From positions 3,596,001 through 3,660,000 of the forward strand of contig NZ_CP080531.1 in assembly GCF_024746835.1 (NCBI RefSeq): a stretch of 64,000 nt of DNA. Direction: 5' to 3'. The notes below the pieces were generated by a model. It did no database searches. It saw nothing but the letters and a program-made list of their open reading frames with translations, and was not told the origin of the DNA. This document shows positions 51,361 through 60,690 of the stretch, piece by piece. This DNA comes from Mesorhizobium sp. AR02 (lineage in GTDB: Bacteria; Pseudomonadota; Alphaproteobacteria; Rhizobiales; Rhizobiaceae). How positions within the stretch are numbered: position 1 is the stretch's first letter; every line of letters begins with the position of its first letter. The position numbers and the translations under genes were made by a program.

Positions 51361-52302
51361 TCAGAAATTGGCGGGGTTTGCGTTGGCGCCACAGACCAGC
51401 ACGGCGACGCGTTCGCCGGGTGCCGGCGCATAGCGGCCGGACAGGATCGCGGCGAAGGCCGCCGCACCACCCGGCTCGGAGATGATGCGCACACGGTTCC
51501 ACAGCGCCTTCTGCGCGGCGATGATGTCGTCGTCGCTGACCAGGAGGGAGCGTTCGACGAAGGCTTCGGCGATCGGGAACATCATTTCGCCGACGCGCTT
51601 TGGCGCCAGCGAATCGGCGGCGATGCCTTCGGCCGGCGCGTCGACGGGATGGCCGGCCTCGAAGGCGCGATGAAGCGTCGGTGCGCCCTCGGGCTCGATG
51701 GCGATGATACGGATGCGGCCGGCATACCAGGCGGCGATGCCGCCGATCAGGCCGCCACCGCCGACGGCGACCAGCAGCGTGTCGATCTCAGGCAAGTCGC
51801 GCTCGATCTCGAGCCCGAGCGTGCCCTGGCCGACCAGCGTCTCCTCCTGGTTGAAGGCGTGGATCTGCAAGGCGCCGGTCTCCTCGGCGAAACGCTCACT
51901 GGCGGCCAGCGCCTCGGCATAGCGGGCGCCGCCGACGACCAGGTCGGCGCCATAGCCGCGAATGCGGTCCAGCTTGGCTTGTGGGCTCACTTCGGGAACG
52001 AAGATGGTGGCCTTGTGGCCGAGCCGCATGGCGGCGTAGGCGACGGCGGCGCCATGGTTGCCGCCCGAGGCGGCGACGACGCCGGCCGCGGGGACTGGCC
52101 GTTCGAGCAGATTGGTGAAGGCGCCGCGCGCCTTGAACGAGCCGGAATGCTGCAGGCATTCGAGCTTCAAGTCGACCGCCAGCGGCGGCCGGTCGAAGTC
52201 GGCCATGTCGACGCGCAGCACCGGTGTGTGCCGGATGTAGGGACGGATGCGCGGTTCCATCGCGGCAATGCGTTCGCGTGTGACGGTGTTGCCCTGCGGC
52301 AT
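51361..52302 (-). CDS. Threonine/serine dehydratase-like PLP enzyme
   Basis: Fold-type II PLP enzyme of 313 residues. PLP lysine in 'HSGSFKARGAFTNLLERPVP', Asn-containing 'VAASGGNHGAAVAYAAMRLG', and the glycine loop 'LLVAVGGGGLIGGIAAWYAG'. It lacks the C-terminal ACT regulatory domains of biosynthetic IlvA, so it is more like a catabolic threonine/serine dehydratase or hydroxyaspartate ammonia-lyase type. Divergent from a small ArsR-type regulator (50-bp spacer), which may control it. Confidence 0.88.
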   Translation of the reverse strand: MPQGNTVTRERIAAMEPRIRPYIRHTPVLRVDMADFDRPPLAVDLKLECLQHSGSFKARGAFTNLLERPVPAAGVVAASGGNHGAAVAYAAMRLGHKATIFVPEVSPQAKLDRIRGYGADLVVGGARYAEALAASERFAEETGALQIHAFNQEETLVGQGTLGLEIERDLPEIDTLLVAVGGGGLIGGIAAWYAGRIRIIAIEPEGAPTLHRAFEAGHPVDAPAEGIAADSLAPKRVGEMMFPIAEAFVERSLLVSDDDIIAAQKALWNRVRIISEPGGAAAFAAILSGRYAPAPGERVAVLVCGANANPANF

Positions 52303-52352
52303 GGCGATCTCCTTGGGATTGACAGCAATTAGTAACTTGGCAAAATGGCTAA

Positions 52353-52655
52353 ATGCAAGAGGTTGATGTCTTCAAGGCGATCGCCAACGAACGCAGGCTG
52401 CAGATCCTCGACTGGCTGAAGGATCCGCGCGCGCATTTCCCGACCCAGGCGGACGGCGATCTGGTCGAGGACGGCGTTTGCGCGCTGCTGATCGCCGAGA
52501 AACTCGGCATCACGCAGGCGACGCTCTCCGAACATATGCGCGTGCTCACCCAGGCCGGCCTGCTGCGGTCCAAGCGCATCAAGCAATGGACGTTCTACCG
52601 CCGCGACGAAGACAGGATCGCCGACACCAGAGTGCTTATCCAGAACCGGCTGTAG
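52353..52655 (+). CDS. ArsR-type winged-helix regulator
   Basis: A 100-residue regulator: 'DVFKAIANERRLQILDWLKD', 'CALLIAEKLGITQATLSEHM', 'RVLTQAGLLRSKRIKQWTFY' form the winged helix. An insert 'ARAHFPTQADGDLVEDGV'-like between helices is characteristic of a subgroup beside dehydratase genes. One Cys only, so not a classic metal sensor. Its divergence from the dehydratase gene suggests it is that gene's regulator. Confidence 0.88.
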   Translation: MQEVDVFKAIANERRLQILDWLKDPRAHFPTQADGDLVEDGVCALLIAEKLGITQATLSEHMRVLTQAGLLRSKRIKQWTFYRRDEDRIADTRVLIQNRL

Positions 52656-52675
52656 CGCCGCCGGCGAGACGGCTT

Positions 52676-53944
52676 CTATGCCAGCCAGTCGGGCACTGAA
52701 TCCAGCCCGATCAGATCGTCATAGGTCAGGCGCGGGCGCACGACGTGGAAACGGTCGCCGTCGACCAGCACCTCAGGCACCAGCAGGCGGGTGTTGTAGG
52801 TGCCTGCCTGCACGGCGCCATAGGCGCCGGCCGTGGAAACGGCGACGAGATCGCCGGCCTTCAGCCTGGGCAGATCGCGGTCGAGGCCGAGATAATCGCC
52901 GGTCTCGCAGACCTGGCCGACCACGTCGACCATCATGCGTGGCGTGTCGGCCGGCGGCTGCACGACCGGCTTGATGTCGTGGAAGGCATCGTAGAGCGTC
53001 GGCCGGATCAGATCGTTCATGGCGGCGTCGACGACCAGAAAATTCTTGGCGTCGCCTTCCTTCACGAAAATCACTTCCGAGACCAGGATGCCGGCATTGC
53101 CTACGATCAGCCGGCCCGGCTCGAACATCACCTTCAGCCCGAGCTTGGTGACATGCTTCCTGACGACCTGGGCATAGGCGTCGGGCAGGGGTGGTGGGTT
53201 GTTGTCGACGCGATAGGGAATGCCCAGCCCGCCGCCGAGATCGACATGATCGATGGCATGGCCATCCGCCCGCAGCGCGCCGACCAGATCGACCAGCAAG
53301 GCGAAGGCGTCGTCGAAGGGCTGCAACTCGGTGATCTGGCTGCCGATATGGGTGTCGATGCCGGTGACCTTGATGCCCGGAAGCGTTGCCGCCCTGGCAT
53401 AGACCTGCCGCGCCCGCTGCCAGGCTATGCCGAACTTGTTCTCGGCCTTGCCGGTGGAGATCTTCTTGTGGGTCTTGGCGTCGACATCGGGATTGATGCG
53501 CAGCGAGATCGCCGCCATCTTGCCGAGGGCCGTGGCGCGGGCCGAAAGCAGCTCAAGCTCCGGCTCGGACTCGACGTTGAAGCAAAGGATGCCGGCTTCG
53601 AGCGCAAAGTCCATTTCGCGCGCAGTCTTGCCGACGCCCGAGAACAGGATCTTGCCGGGCGGGATGCCCGCGGCCAGCGCGCGGCGCAACTCGCCTTCCG
53701 AGACTACGTCGGCGCCGGCGCCGAGCTTGGCCAGGGTCCGCAGCAACGCCTGGTTGGAATTGGCCTTCATGGCGTAGCAGACCAGCGCGTCCAGCCCGGC
53801 GAAGGCCTGGGCGAACACCCGGTAGTGCCTGGTCAAGGTGGCGGTGGAGTAGCAGTAGAACGGCGTGCCGACCTGTGCGGCGATATCGGGGATTGCCACG
53901 TCCTCGGCATGGAGCACGCCGTCGCGGTAGTCGAAATGGTTCAC
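52676..53944 (-). CDS. lysA: Diaminopimelate decarboxylase
   Basis: Last step of lysine synthesis (meso-DAP to lysine, PLP-dependent). 422 residues from the GTG at 53944, which matches the family N-terminus 'NHFDYRDGVLHAEDVAIPD'; an ATG at 53971 would add nine residues. PLP lysine Lys60 in 'LVCYAMKANSNQALL', 'HVDLGGGLGIPY' glycine loop, 'FEPGRLIVGNAG', and active-site Cys in 'VGQVCETGDYLGLDR'. Followed downstream on the opposite strand by the ArsR-type gene; upstream by the small lipoprotein and argH on the same strand. Confidence 0.95.
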   Translation of the reverse strand: MNHFDYRDGVLHAEDVAIPDIAAQVGTPFYCYSTATLTRHYRVFAQAFAGLDALVCYAMKANSNQALLRTLAKLGAGADVVSEGELRRALAAGIPPGKILFSGVGKTAREMDFALEAGILCFNVESEPELELLSARATALGKMAAISLRINPDVDAKTHKKISTGKAENKFGIAWQRARQVYARAATLPGIKVTGIDTHIGSQITELQPFDDAFALLVDLVGALRADGHAIDHVDLGGGLGIPYRVDNNPPPLPDAYAQVVRKHVTKLGLKVMFEPGRLIVGNAGILVSEVIFVKEGDAKNFLVVDAAMNDLIRPTLYDAFHDIKPVVQPPADTPRMMVDVVGQVCETGDYLGLDRDLPRLKAGDLVAVSTAGAYGAVQAGTYNTRLLVPEVLVDGDRFHVVRPRLTYDDLIGLDSVPDWLA

Positions 53945-54013
53945 GAGAGTGGTTCCGGAAAGTTGGAGCACGAAGAGATCGGGTTTAGAAGACCAAACCC
54001 GGTCTGATCGGTT

Positions 54014-54220
54014 CTAGATCAGCGGGTCGAGGAAGAACTTCTTGTCCTTGACCGGTTTTTCCGGCTCCGGCGGCAGCGGCTGCTTGGCCTTCTCGGCATC
54101 CTTGCGGGCCTGTTCGGCGGCTTCATAGGGCGTGTCGAGACCGGCCTTGCGGCCGCAGGCGGTCACGGCGGCCATCGCCGCCAGCAGCGTCAGCGTCACC
54201 AAAATCCTGCTTCCGGTCAT
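54014..54220 (-). CDS. Small lipoprotein, LptM (YifL)-like
   Basis: A 68-residue lipoprotein: signal sequence and lipobox ending at Cys22 ('MAAVTACGRKAGL'), then a polar, Pro/Lys-rich tail 'KQPLPPEPEKPVKDKKFFLD'. The 'CGRKxxLxTP' start of the mature part is the LptM/YifL signature. LptM helps LptD assembly in enterobacteria. Its place between argH and lysA is conserved across many proteobacteria. Start at ATG 54220; the frame is open upstream but without similarity. Confidence 0.85.
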   Translation of the reverse strand: MTGSRILVTLTLLAAMAAVTACGRKAGLDTPYEAAEQARKDAEKAKQPLPPEPEKPVKDKKFFLDPLI

Positions 54221-54291
54221 CGATCCATCCGTCCGAAACGTTTTGTCAGCCGCCGCTTTTAGCCGAGTTCTCGGCGTATTGCACCCCTGGC

Positions 54292-55692
54292 TCAAGCTTT
54301 CGCCAGCCGCTTTTTCCAATAGCGAATCTGCTTCCTCACTTCCGACGGCGCGGTGCCGCCGAAACTGGTGCGGCTCTTGACCGAGTTCTGCACCGCCAGC
54401 ACCGAGAAAATATCCGAGGTGATGCCGGGGTTGATCGACTGCAGGTCCTCCAGCGAAAGCTTCTCCAGGCCCACCTTCTTCTCCTCGGCCAGCGCCACCG
54501 CGCGACCGGTAACATGATGCGCCTCGCGGAACGGCAGGCCGAGCGTGCGCACCAGCCAGTCGGCAAGGTCGGTCGCGGTCGCGTGGCCGGAGCCGGCGGC
54601 CTTCTTCATCGCGGCGGCGTTCACCGTCATGTCAGAGACCATGCCGGTCATCGCCGCCAGCATCAGGTCGAGCGTCTCGGCGGCGTCGAACACCGATTCC
54701 TTGTCTTCCTGCATGTCCTTGCCATAGGTCAAAGGCATGCCCTTCATCACCGTCAGCAAGCCGACCAGATGGCCGTTGACGCGGCCCGTCTTGCCGCGCA
54801 CCAGTTCGGCGGCGTCGGGGTTCTTCTTCTGCGGCATGATCGAGGAGCCGGTGGAGAAACTATCCGACAGCCTGATGAAGCCGAACTGCGGCGTCGACCA
54901 GATGATGATTTCTTCCGCCAGCCGCGACAGATGCGTGGCGCAGATCGCGGCCATGCTAAGGAATTCCAAAGCGAAATCGCGGTCGGAAACGCTGTCCAGC
55001 GAATTGCGCATCGGCTCGCGGAAGCCGAGCGCCTTGGCGGTTCTATGGCGGTCGATCGGGAAGCTGGTGCCGGCAAGGGCCGCCGCACCCAGCGGGCTCT
55101 CGTCCATGCGTTCGATGGCGTCGCGCACGCGCGACAGGTCGCGCGAAAACATCTCGACATAGGCCATGCAGTGATGGCCGAAAGTCACCGGCTGCGCCGC
55201 CTGCATATGGGTAAAGCCCGGCATCGCCGTCGCCGAGTGCTCCTCGGCCCGCTCCAGCAGCGCCGTGATCAGGCCCTTCAGCGCTTCGGCGACGCGGAAG
55301 CACTCGTCCTTGACCCAGAGCCTCAGATCCACCGCCACCTGATCGTTACGCGAACGCGCGGTGTGCAGGCGGCCGGCGGCCGGGCCGATCAGCTCGGCGA
55401 GGCGGGATTCGACATTCATGTGGATGTCTTCAAGCTTGGTCGAAAACTCGAAGCTGCCGGCCTCGATCTCTTTCAGGATCGTGTTCAGGCCGTGGGCGAT
55501 TTTTTCTTGATCGGCCGCCGAAATAATGCCCGTTTGCGCCAGCATCTCGCTATGGGCGATCGAGCCGCGGATGTCCTGCGCGTAGAGTTTGCGGTCGAAC
55601 GAGATCGATGCGTTGATCGCTTCCATGATCGCGGCCGGACCCGAGGCAAATCGTCCGCCCCACATCTGGTTGCTGGTCTTCTTGTCGCTCAT
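54292..55692 (-). CDS. argH: Argininosuccinate lyase
   Basis: Final step of arginine synthesis, splitting argininosuccinate to arginine and fumarate. 466 residues, normal length. N-terminal '[20 protein letters not shown]', the substrate motif '[17 protein letters not shown]' and the superfamily signature '[19 protein letters not shown]' with the catalytic Ser. Start at ATG 55692, 37 bp from the divergent tlpA start. The frame is open further upstream across tlpA but not coding there. Confidence 0.96.
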   Translation of the reverse strand: MSDKKTSNQMWGGRFASGPAAIMEAINASISFDRKLYAQDIRGSIAHSEMLAQTGIISAADQEKIAHGLNTILKEIEAGSFEFSTKLEDIHMNVESRLAELIGPAAGRLHTARSRNDQVAVDLRLWVKDECFRVAEALKGLITALLERAEEHSATAMPGFTHMQAAQPVTFGHHCMAYVEMFSRDLSRVRDAIERMDESPLGAAALAGTSFPIDRHRTAKALGFREPMRNSLDSVSDRDFALEFLSMAAICATHLSRLAEEIIIWSTPQFGFIRLSDSFSTGSSIMPQKKNPDAAELVRGKTGRVNGHLVGLLTVMKGMPLTYGKDMQEDKESVFDAAETLDLMLAAMTGMVSDMTVNAAAMKKAAGSGHATATDLADWLVRTLGLPFREAHHVTGRAVALAEEKKVGLEKLSLEDLQSINPGITSDIFSVLAVQNSVKSRTSFGGTAPSEVRKQIRYWKKRLAKA

Positions 55693-55729
55693 CGCTATAA
55701 AACCCGTGCTTCGGAGCAGTTTTGAGAAC

Positions 55730-56410
55730 ATGGCAGACGGAAACAGATTTTTCCCGGCCCCGCGCCTGATCCTCGCCGCCCTGGTGGCGGGAGCGCTGGC
55801 CGGCGCGGTCGCGGTATATGTCAGCGAGAGCCGGTCTGGCAACAATGCAGCGGCGCAAGTGGCCGTCGGCGGCAGCAAGGACGACGTCGCCTGCGCCGCC
55901 AAGAGCGACCGCGCCAAGAAGGTCGCCGCCGCTGCTACTGGCGAAGTCGCCGCCCTGTTGCCCGCCGACCCGCCGCAATCCATGAAGAGCCTTGCTTTCA
56001 ATGGCCCGGACGGCAAGCCGATGACGATCGCCGACCATGCCGGCAAGACGGTGTTGCTCAACCTCTGGGCGACATGGTGCGCGCCGTGCCGCGCCGAAAT
56101 GCCGGCGCTCGATGCGCTGCAGAAGGAGAAAGGCAGCGCCACCTTTCAGGTCGTCGCCGTCAATGTCGATGCCGGCGACGATGTGAAGCCGAAGAAATTC
56201 CTCAGGGATATCGGCGTCGAGGCGCTCGGCTACTACCGGGATTCGACGGTGGCGCTGTTCAACGACCTCAAGGCGCGCGGCCTGGCGCTCGGCCTTCCCG
56301 TCACCATGCTGATCGACGGCGAAGGCTGCCTGATCGCGCATATGAACGGTCCGGCCGAATGGTCGAGCCCTGACGCCAGGCGGCTGGTCGATACGGCGCT
56401 TGGATCGTAG
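55730..56410 (+). CDS. tlpA: Thiol:disulfide interchange protein TlpA
   Basis: Membrane-anchored periplasmic thioredoxin that reduces cytochrome oxidase assembly factors (ScoI/CoxB). 226 residues: N-terminal membrane helix (residues 11-31), then a thioredoxin domain with the active site WCAPC at 116-120 and cis-Pro in '[20 protein letters not shown]'. A further Cys pair (Cys55 and one near the C-terminus in 'GEGCLIA') is present as in Bradyrhizobium TlpA. Divergent from argH, an order typical of rhizobia. Confidence 0.92.
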   Translation: MADGNRFFPAPRLILAALVAGALAGAVAVYVSESRSGNNAAAQVAVGGSKDDVACAAKSDRAKKVAAAATGEVAALLPADPPQSMKSLAFNGPDGKPMTIADHAGKTVLLNLWATWCAPCRAEMPALDALQKEKGSATFQVVAVNVDAGDDVKPKKFLRDIGVEALGYYRDSTVALFNDLKARGLALGLPVTMLIDGEGCLIAHMNGPAEWSSPDARRLVDTALGS

Positions 56411-56411
56411 G

Positions 56412-58862
56412 CTAGGCCGAGCGCACGTTTGGCTTGAGCAATATGAGACTGCCATCCTGGCGGTCGGCGCGCACCGGAGTGCGCTTGCCATGGCCGGTCA
56501 GGTCGTCGAACGCCTCGATCGGCGCCGGCTTGCCGAGATAGTAGCCCTGGCCGATCTCACAGGCTTCCGCGTCCAGGAACTTCAGCTCGCCAAGCGTCTC
56601 GACGCCTTCGGCAAGAACCGGCAGGCCAAGGCCGCGCCCCAGCCCCAGCACGGCGCGCACGATCGCCGCGACCTGGCCGTTGGTGTCGACCGCCTTGATG
56701 AAGGAGGAGTCGATCTTGATCTTGTCGAAGGGGAAGGCGCGCAGGTTGGAGAGCGAGGAATAGCCGGTTCCAAAATCGTCCATGGCCACGCGCACGCCCA
56801 GCGACTTGACCTGCCGCAAGGTTGCCAGCGCACGCGGCATGTCCTTTACCAGTGCGGTTTCGGTGATCTCGAGTTCCAGCCTTGTCGGGGCCAGACCTGT
56901 CCTCAGCAAGGTCTCGTGGACCTTGCGGCTGAAATTGGGATTGTGAAGCTGGACCGCGGAGACGTTGACGGCGACCGTCAGCGGATTTTCCCAGCGAGCG
57001 GCTTCCTTGCAGGCCGCGTCGAGCACCCAGTCGCCGATCTGCCCAATGGCGCCGCTGTCTTCGGCAACCGGGATGAATATTGCCGGGGAAACGTCGCCGC
57101 GTTCGGGATGACGCCAGCGAATCAGCGCTTCGAAGCCAACCATCTTGCCGCTGCTGATCTCCTTCTGCGGCTGGTAGACGAGGTAGAATTCGCCACGCAC
57201 GACGGCCTGGCGCAATTCGTGCTCCATCACGCGCTTGTCGCGGGCCTCGGCGCCCATCGACGCCTCGAAATAGCGATAGGTGTCCCGGCCTTCGGTCTTG
57301 GCGCGGTAGAGTGCCGTATCGGCATGGCTGATCAGGCTGGTCTGGTCGTCGGCGTCGAGCGGATAGATCGCGATGCCGATGCTGGCCGAGACCAGGCCGC
57401 CGCCAACCGCGGCCCGGTTTTCCTCGCGCATGGCGGCGAGCAGTGAGCCTGCGATGCGGCCCGCCGCCTGCGGGTCGGGCAGGTTGGGGGCGATGATGGC
57501 GAATTCGTCGCCGCCGAGGCGCGCAAGCATCTGGCCGTGGCGCAGAATGCCGGCTGCGCAGCTTGCCACCTTCTGCAGCATCGCATCGCCGGCGCCGTGC
57601 CCGTAGAGGTCGTTCACCTCCTTGAAGCGGTCGAGGTCGAACAGCAGAAGCGCAAGATGCCGGCCTTTGACGCCCTTGTCGGCATTGGCGATCCGGTTCA
57701 TCGATGCGATTTCCGTGTCGAGACGGCTGGAAAAGGAGCGGCGGTTGGCAAGTCCCGTCAGCGGATCGAAATGGGCGAGGCGAAGGATCTCCTGCTCCGC
57801 CTTCTTGCGCTCGCGGATGTCGCGGACGGCGATGACGTTGTGGGGTTTGCCGCAATAGTCGATGCTTCGGGCAATCAGCTCGACAGGAATTCGCGTTCCG
57901 TCGCGGTTCCGCAGCTCCGCCTCCCACGGCTGGCCTTCCAGGCTGGCTGCGTCGGTTGCGGTGCGTTCGTCGAAGAGTTCGCCCAACTCCATGCCGGTCA
58001 GCGTCGCGGCCAGCGTGCCGGTCAGCTTGCCCATGCTGTCATTGGCGCTGACGATGCGGTTGCCGTCGCAGACGATCAGGCCCTCCACGGCGGCATTGGC
58101 CAGGCCGTGCATACGGTCGACCTCGAGCTTCTGGCGACGGAAGCGCAAATCGATCCACAGCGCCGATGCCGACAGCACCAGGATCACCAGCGTGGCAGCC
58201 GCGGCCGCGAAAGCCTGCGAGGTCGGCTCGATCGTGTATTCGGATATGACGATCGCGGAATCGGGAAAGATCGAGACGGCACCCATGCCGATGAAATGCA
58301 AGGTGCAGATAGCCAGCGTCAGCAGCACCGCGCCGACGGATGTGGCGACCAGGGAGGGGCGGCGCAGAACGACACGCAGCGCCAGTGCCGCGAGTGTCAC
58401 GCCGGCCAGCAGGGAAACGGCGACCATCAACAGGTTCCATTCGATGCGGCCCTGGACCTCGAATGCCGCCATGCCGATGTAGTGCATGGCCGCGATACCA
58501 CCGCCCAGAACGGCGCCGCCGACGAGATGATACTCGAACTCGTCCCGCAAGGTGGCGATCCACATGCCGGCCGCCGTCAGCGCGACCGAGGCGGCGAGCG
58601 AGAGCACGGAGAGCCACGGATCGTAGGCACTGGGTATGCCCGGCGTGAACGCAAGCATGGCGATGAAATGCGTTGCCCAGATGCCGAAGCCGGTCGAGGT
58701 GGCCGCGATCATCAGCCAGGCAAGCCGGTTCCGGTCTGTCGAGCGGCTGATGTGGTGAAGCAGGCTGACAGCAGAGAAACAAGAAATTCCGCAGATCAGC
58801 GCGGCGAGTGCGACCAGTCTCAGATCGTGCTGGTTCACGATACAATTGTAGACCGTCAACAT
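56412..58862 (-). CDS. MHYT-PAS-GGDEF-EAL c-di-GMP signalling protein
   Basis: An 816-residue membrane-bound c-di-GMP enzyme. Residues 1-235: seven-helix MHYT sensor with motifs 'ATHFIAMLAF', 'AMHYIGMAAF' and 'TLHFIGMGAV' (supposed copper or gas binding). About 255-365: PAS domain. About 370-540: GGDEF with intact GGDEF at 450-454 in 'ARLGGDEFAII' . About 560-800: EAL with 'GFEALIRWRHPERG', 'AMDDFGTGYSSLSNLRAF' and 'VLAEGVETLGEL'. Both active sites look complete, so it may make and break c-di-GMP. A hairpin partly hides its ribosome-binding site. Confidence 0.94.
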   Translation of the reverse strand: MLTVYNCIVNQHDLRLVALAALICGISCFSAVSLLHHISRSTDRNRLAWLMIAATSTGFGIWATHFIAMLAFTPGIPSAYDPWLSVLSLAASVALTAAGMWIATLRDEFEYHLVGGAVLGGGIAAMHYIGMAAFEVQGRIEWNLLMVAVSLLAGVTLAALALRVVLRRPSLVATSVGAVLLTLAICTLHFIGMGAVSIFPDSAIVISEYTIEPTSQAFAAAAATLVILVLSASALWIDLRFRRQKLEVDRMHGLANAAVEGLIVCDGNRIVSANDSMGKLTGTLAATLTGMELGELFDERTATDAASLEGQPWEAELRNRDGTRIPVELIARSIDYCGKPHNVIAVRDIRERKKAEQEILRLAHFDPLTGLANRRSFSSRLDTEIASMNRIANADKGVKGRHLALLLFDLDRFKEVNDLYGHGAGDAMLQKVASCAAGILRHGQMLARLGGDEFAIIAPNLPDPQAAGRIAGSLLAAMREENRAAVGGGLVSASIGIAIYPLDADDQTSLISHADTALYRAKTEGRDTYRYFEASMGAEARDKRVMEHELRQAVVRGEFYLVYQPQKEISSGKMVGFEALIRWRHPERGDVSPAIFIPVAEDSGAIGQIGDWVLDAACKEAARWENPLTVAVNVSAVQLHNPNFSRKVHETLLRTGLAPTRLELEITETALVKDMPRALATLRQVKSLGVRVAMDDFGTGYSSLSNLRAFPFDKIKIDSSFIKAVDTNGQVAAIVRAVLGLGRGLGLPVLAEGVETLGELKFLDAEACEIGQGYYLGKPAPIEAFDDLTGHGKRTPVRADRQDGSLILLKPNVRSA

Positions 58863-58890
58863 CTTATTTCCCCAAGCCCATTGGAAATAA
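58863..58890 (-). promoter_or_regulatory. AU-rich leader hairpin over the ribosome-binding site of the MHYT-GGDEF-EAL gene
   Basis: Minus strand UUAUUUCC (58890-58883) and GGAAAUAA (58871-58864) form a perfect 8-bp stem with an 11-nt loop. The SD-like GGGGA (58873-58869) lies at the loop/stem border, and the AUG starts 1 nt after the stem (58862). A weak, AU-rich stem hiding the SD is the design of RNA thermometers or similar translational switches. Confidence 0.55.
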
Positions 58891-59230
58891 AAACGAAATA
58901 CGACTGATTACTGCTTGGCTGTTGAAGGATCGATAAAGTCGCCTGCAACCAGAGCGTGCTTCCCCGGCGCAAGCGTCAGTCGCCGCACCAGCATTTCACC
59001 ATTCCGTTAGCCGGATAAGCATGGCGACCGATCATGTCTTTACGTCCTCGACAGCCGCCCTAGCTACCTCAGGCGCCGGTGTGCCGTTTGATGCCAAGCC
59101 GCCGAAGGAGAGGAACGAGCAGCTGTGCAAACGCCGGAGGCCCACAACAGAACTGTCACATACCTTCTCTAAGAGAGCGGGCAAGGACTTGCGCAAGACC
59201 CTTGTCACCAGCCACTCAAGAGGGAAAACC
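58891..59230. other. 340-bp divergent spacer before ugpB
   Basis: No gene is convincing; the open frame continuing upstream of ugpB lacks family similarity. CTGTCAC (59153-59159) followed after 4 bp by CTTCTCT is a half-good match to a Pho box, and TCTCT-A-AGAGA-like dyad symmetry lies at 59165-59176. No clear -35/-10 pair stands out. Confidence 0.4.
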
Positions 59231-60583
59231 ATGACCATCATCAAGCGGGGCTTTGCTGCCCTTGCCGCTGGCGCGCTCAGCACCGCGCTGGCGATGCCTG
59301 CCTTTGCAGAGCCGGTAAAATTTGATTTCTGGTTCGGCCTTTCGGGCGACCTCGCCCGCGTCGTCGACACGCTGTGCAAGAACTTCAACGCCTCGCAGAA
59401 GGACTATGAAGTCGTCTGCACCAGCCAGGGCAATTACGACGCCACGCTGCAGAACACCATCGCGGCCTTCCGCGCCGGCAAGCAGCCTGCCGTCGTCCAG
59501 GTCTATGATGTCGGCACCGCCACCATGATGCTGTCGGGCGCCTACAAGCCCGCCGACAAGCTGATGGAAGAAAACGGCTACAAGGTCGACTACGCCGACT
59601 ATTTCCCCGGCATTGCGCGCTATTACGCGACGTCGAAGGGCGAGATGCTGTCCTTCCCGTTCAATTCCTCGACCGCGCTGATGTACTGGAACAAGGATGC
59701 CTTCGCCAAGATCGGCAAGACCGAAGCGCCGAAGACCTGGGAAGATGTCGGCGCCGACCTCAAGGCGATGAAGGATGCCGGCTATGAATGCCCGATGGCC
59801 ATCAACATCTCGGCCAACGAGAGCTGGCAGCTGATGGAGCAGTTCTCGGCCATCCACAATCAGCCGATCGCCACCAAGAACAACGGCTATGATGGCCTTG
59901 ACGCGCGTCTGGAAGTCAACAAGACCAAATTCGTCCAGTACGTCACCGACCTGAAGAAGTGGTATGACGCTGGTCTGATCAAGATCAAGTCCAAGGATCT
60001 CGGCCAGGATATGGTCCAGGCTTTCGCCTCGGGCACCTGCCAGGTCATCCTGACCTCGGTCGGCGACCACGGCACCGTCGGCAAGACGCAGAAGGAAGGC
60101 ATGAAGTGGGATGTCGCCGAACTGCCGGTCTATGCCGGCACCGAGCGCAAGAATTCGCTCGTCGGCGGTGCCTCGCTGTGGGTTCTCTCCGGCAAGTCGG
60201 ATGCGGAGTACAAGGGCGCTGCCGCGTTCCTCAACTTCATCCACGATCCCAAGACGGCTTTGTTCTGGTCGACCAACACCGGCTACATCCCGGTGACCAA
60301 GTCGGGCTTCGACTACATGAAGTCCAGCGGCTTCTACGACAAGGCGCCCTATAAGGGCCGTGAAACCGCCATTGCCAGCCTGACCGCGTCCGAGCCGACT
60401 GAAATCACCCGTGGTGTGCGCCTGGGCAACTTCACCCAGATCCGCGCCGAGTTCGGCACGCAGATGCAGGCGATCTTCGCCAATAAGGTCAGCGTCCAGG
60501 AAGGCCTCGACACGCTGGTCAAGAATGGCGACGCCATCCTCGACCGCTTCCAGCAGACCTATCCGGGCAAGACCCTGCCCTGA
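59231..60583 (+). CDS. ugpB: ABC transporter substrate-binding protein, UgpB-type (glycerol-3-phosphate)
   Basis: Periplasmic binding protein of 450 residues with a signal peptide (MTIIKRGFAALAAGALSTAL, cleavage after AFA at about residue 26). The mature protein has 'FWFGLSGDLARVVDTLCKNF', 'NYDATLQNTIAAFRAGKQPA', 'GASLWVLSGKSDAEYKGAAA' and 'TRGVRLGNFTQIRAEFGTQM', which fit UgpB of the sn-glycerol-3-phosphate/glycerophosphodiester importer. First gene of ugpB-A-E-C. Start at ATG 59231. Confidence 0.92.
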   Translation: MTIIKRGFAALAAGALSTALAMPAFAEPVKFDFWFGLSGDLARVVDTLCKNFNASQKDYEVVCTSQGNYDATLQNTIAAFRAGKQPAVVQVYDVGTATMMLSGAYKPADKLMEENGYKVDYADYFPGIARYYATSKGEMLSFPFNSSTALMYWNKDAFAKIGKTEAPKTWEDVGADLKAMKDAGYECPMAINISANESWQLMEQFSAIHNQPIATKNNGYDGLDARLEVNKTKFVQYVTDLKKWYDAGLIKIKSKDLGQDMVQAFASGTCQVILTSVGDHGTVGKTQKEGMKWDVAELPVYAGTERKNSLVGGASLWVLSGKSDAEYKGAAAFLNFIHDPKTALFWSTNTGYIPVTKSGFDYMKSSGFYDKAPYKGRETAIASLTASEPTEITRGVRLGNFTQIRAEFGTQMQAIFANKVSVQEGLDTLVKNGDAILDRFQQTYPGKTLP

Positions 60584-60600
60584 TCGCTGAAATTTTCAGG

Positions 60601-60635
60601 CTGCCCGTCGGCTCATGCTTCGAGTCGACGGGCAG
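60601..60635 (+). terminator. Strong intercistronic stem-loop between ugpB and ugpA
   Basis: CTGCCCGTCG (60601-60610) and CGACGGGCAG (60626-60635) form a perfect 10-bp stem with a 15-nt loop, followed by TTGTTTCGTG. Partial termination or 3' protection here would keep the binding protein more abundant than the permeases. Confidence 0.65.
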
Positions 60636-60690
60636 TTGTTTCGTGTATTTAATGCAAACGTGACTGCCGTTCAGCGGCATCGGCGGACCG

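Noticed and set aside
48611..51433. A 940-codon open frame on the plus strand
   Set aside because: It is antisense to the TIGR02302 gene, has low-complexity Leu/His/Arg-rich sequence caused by high GC, and shows no domain.
57537..58907. 456-codon plus-strand frame opposite the MHYT-GGDEF-EAL gene
   Set aside because: Shadow of a well-supported gene; composition is His/Gln/Arg-rich with no motif.
59153..59170. Pho box upstream of ugpB
   Set aside because: The first half CTGTCAC fits but the second half CTTCTCT matches poorly, so it is mentioned only as weak.
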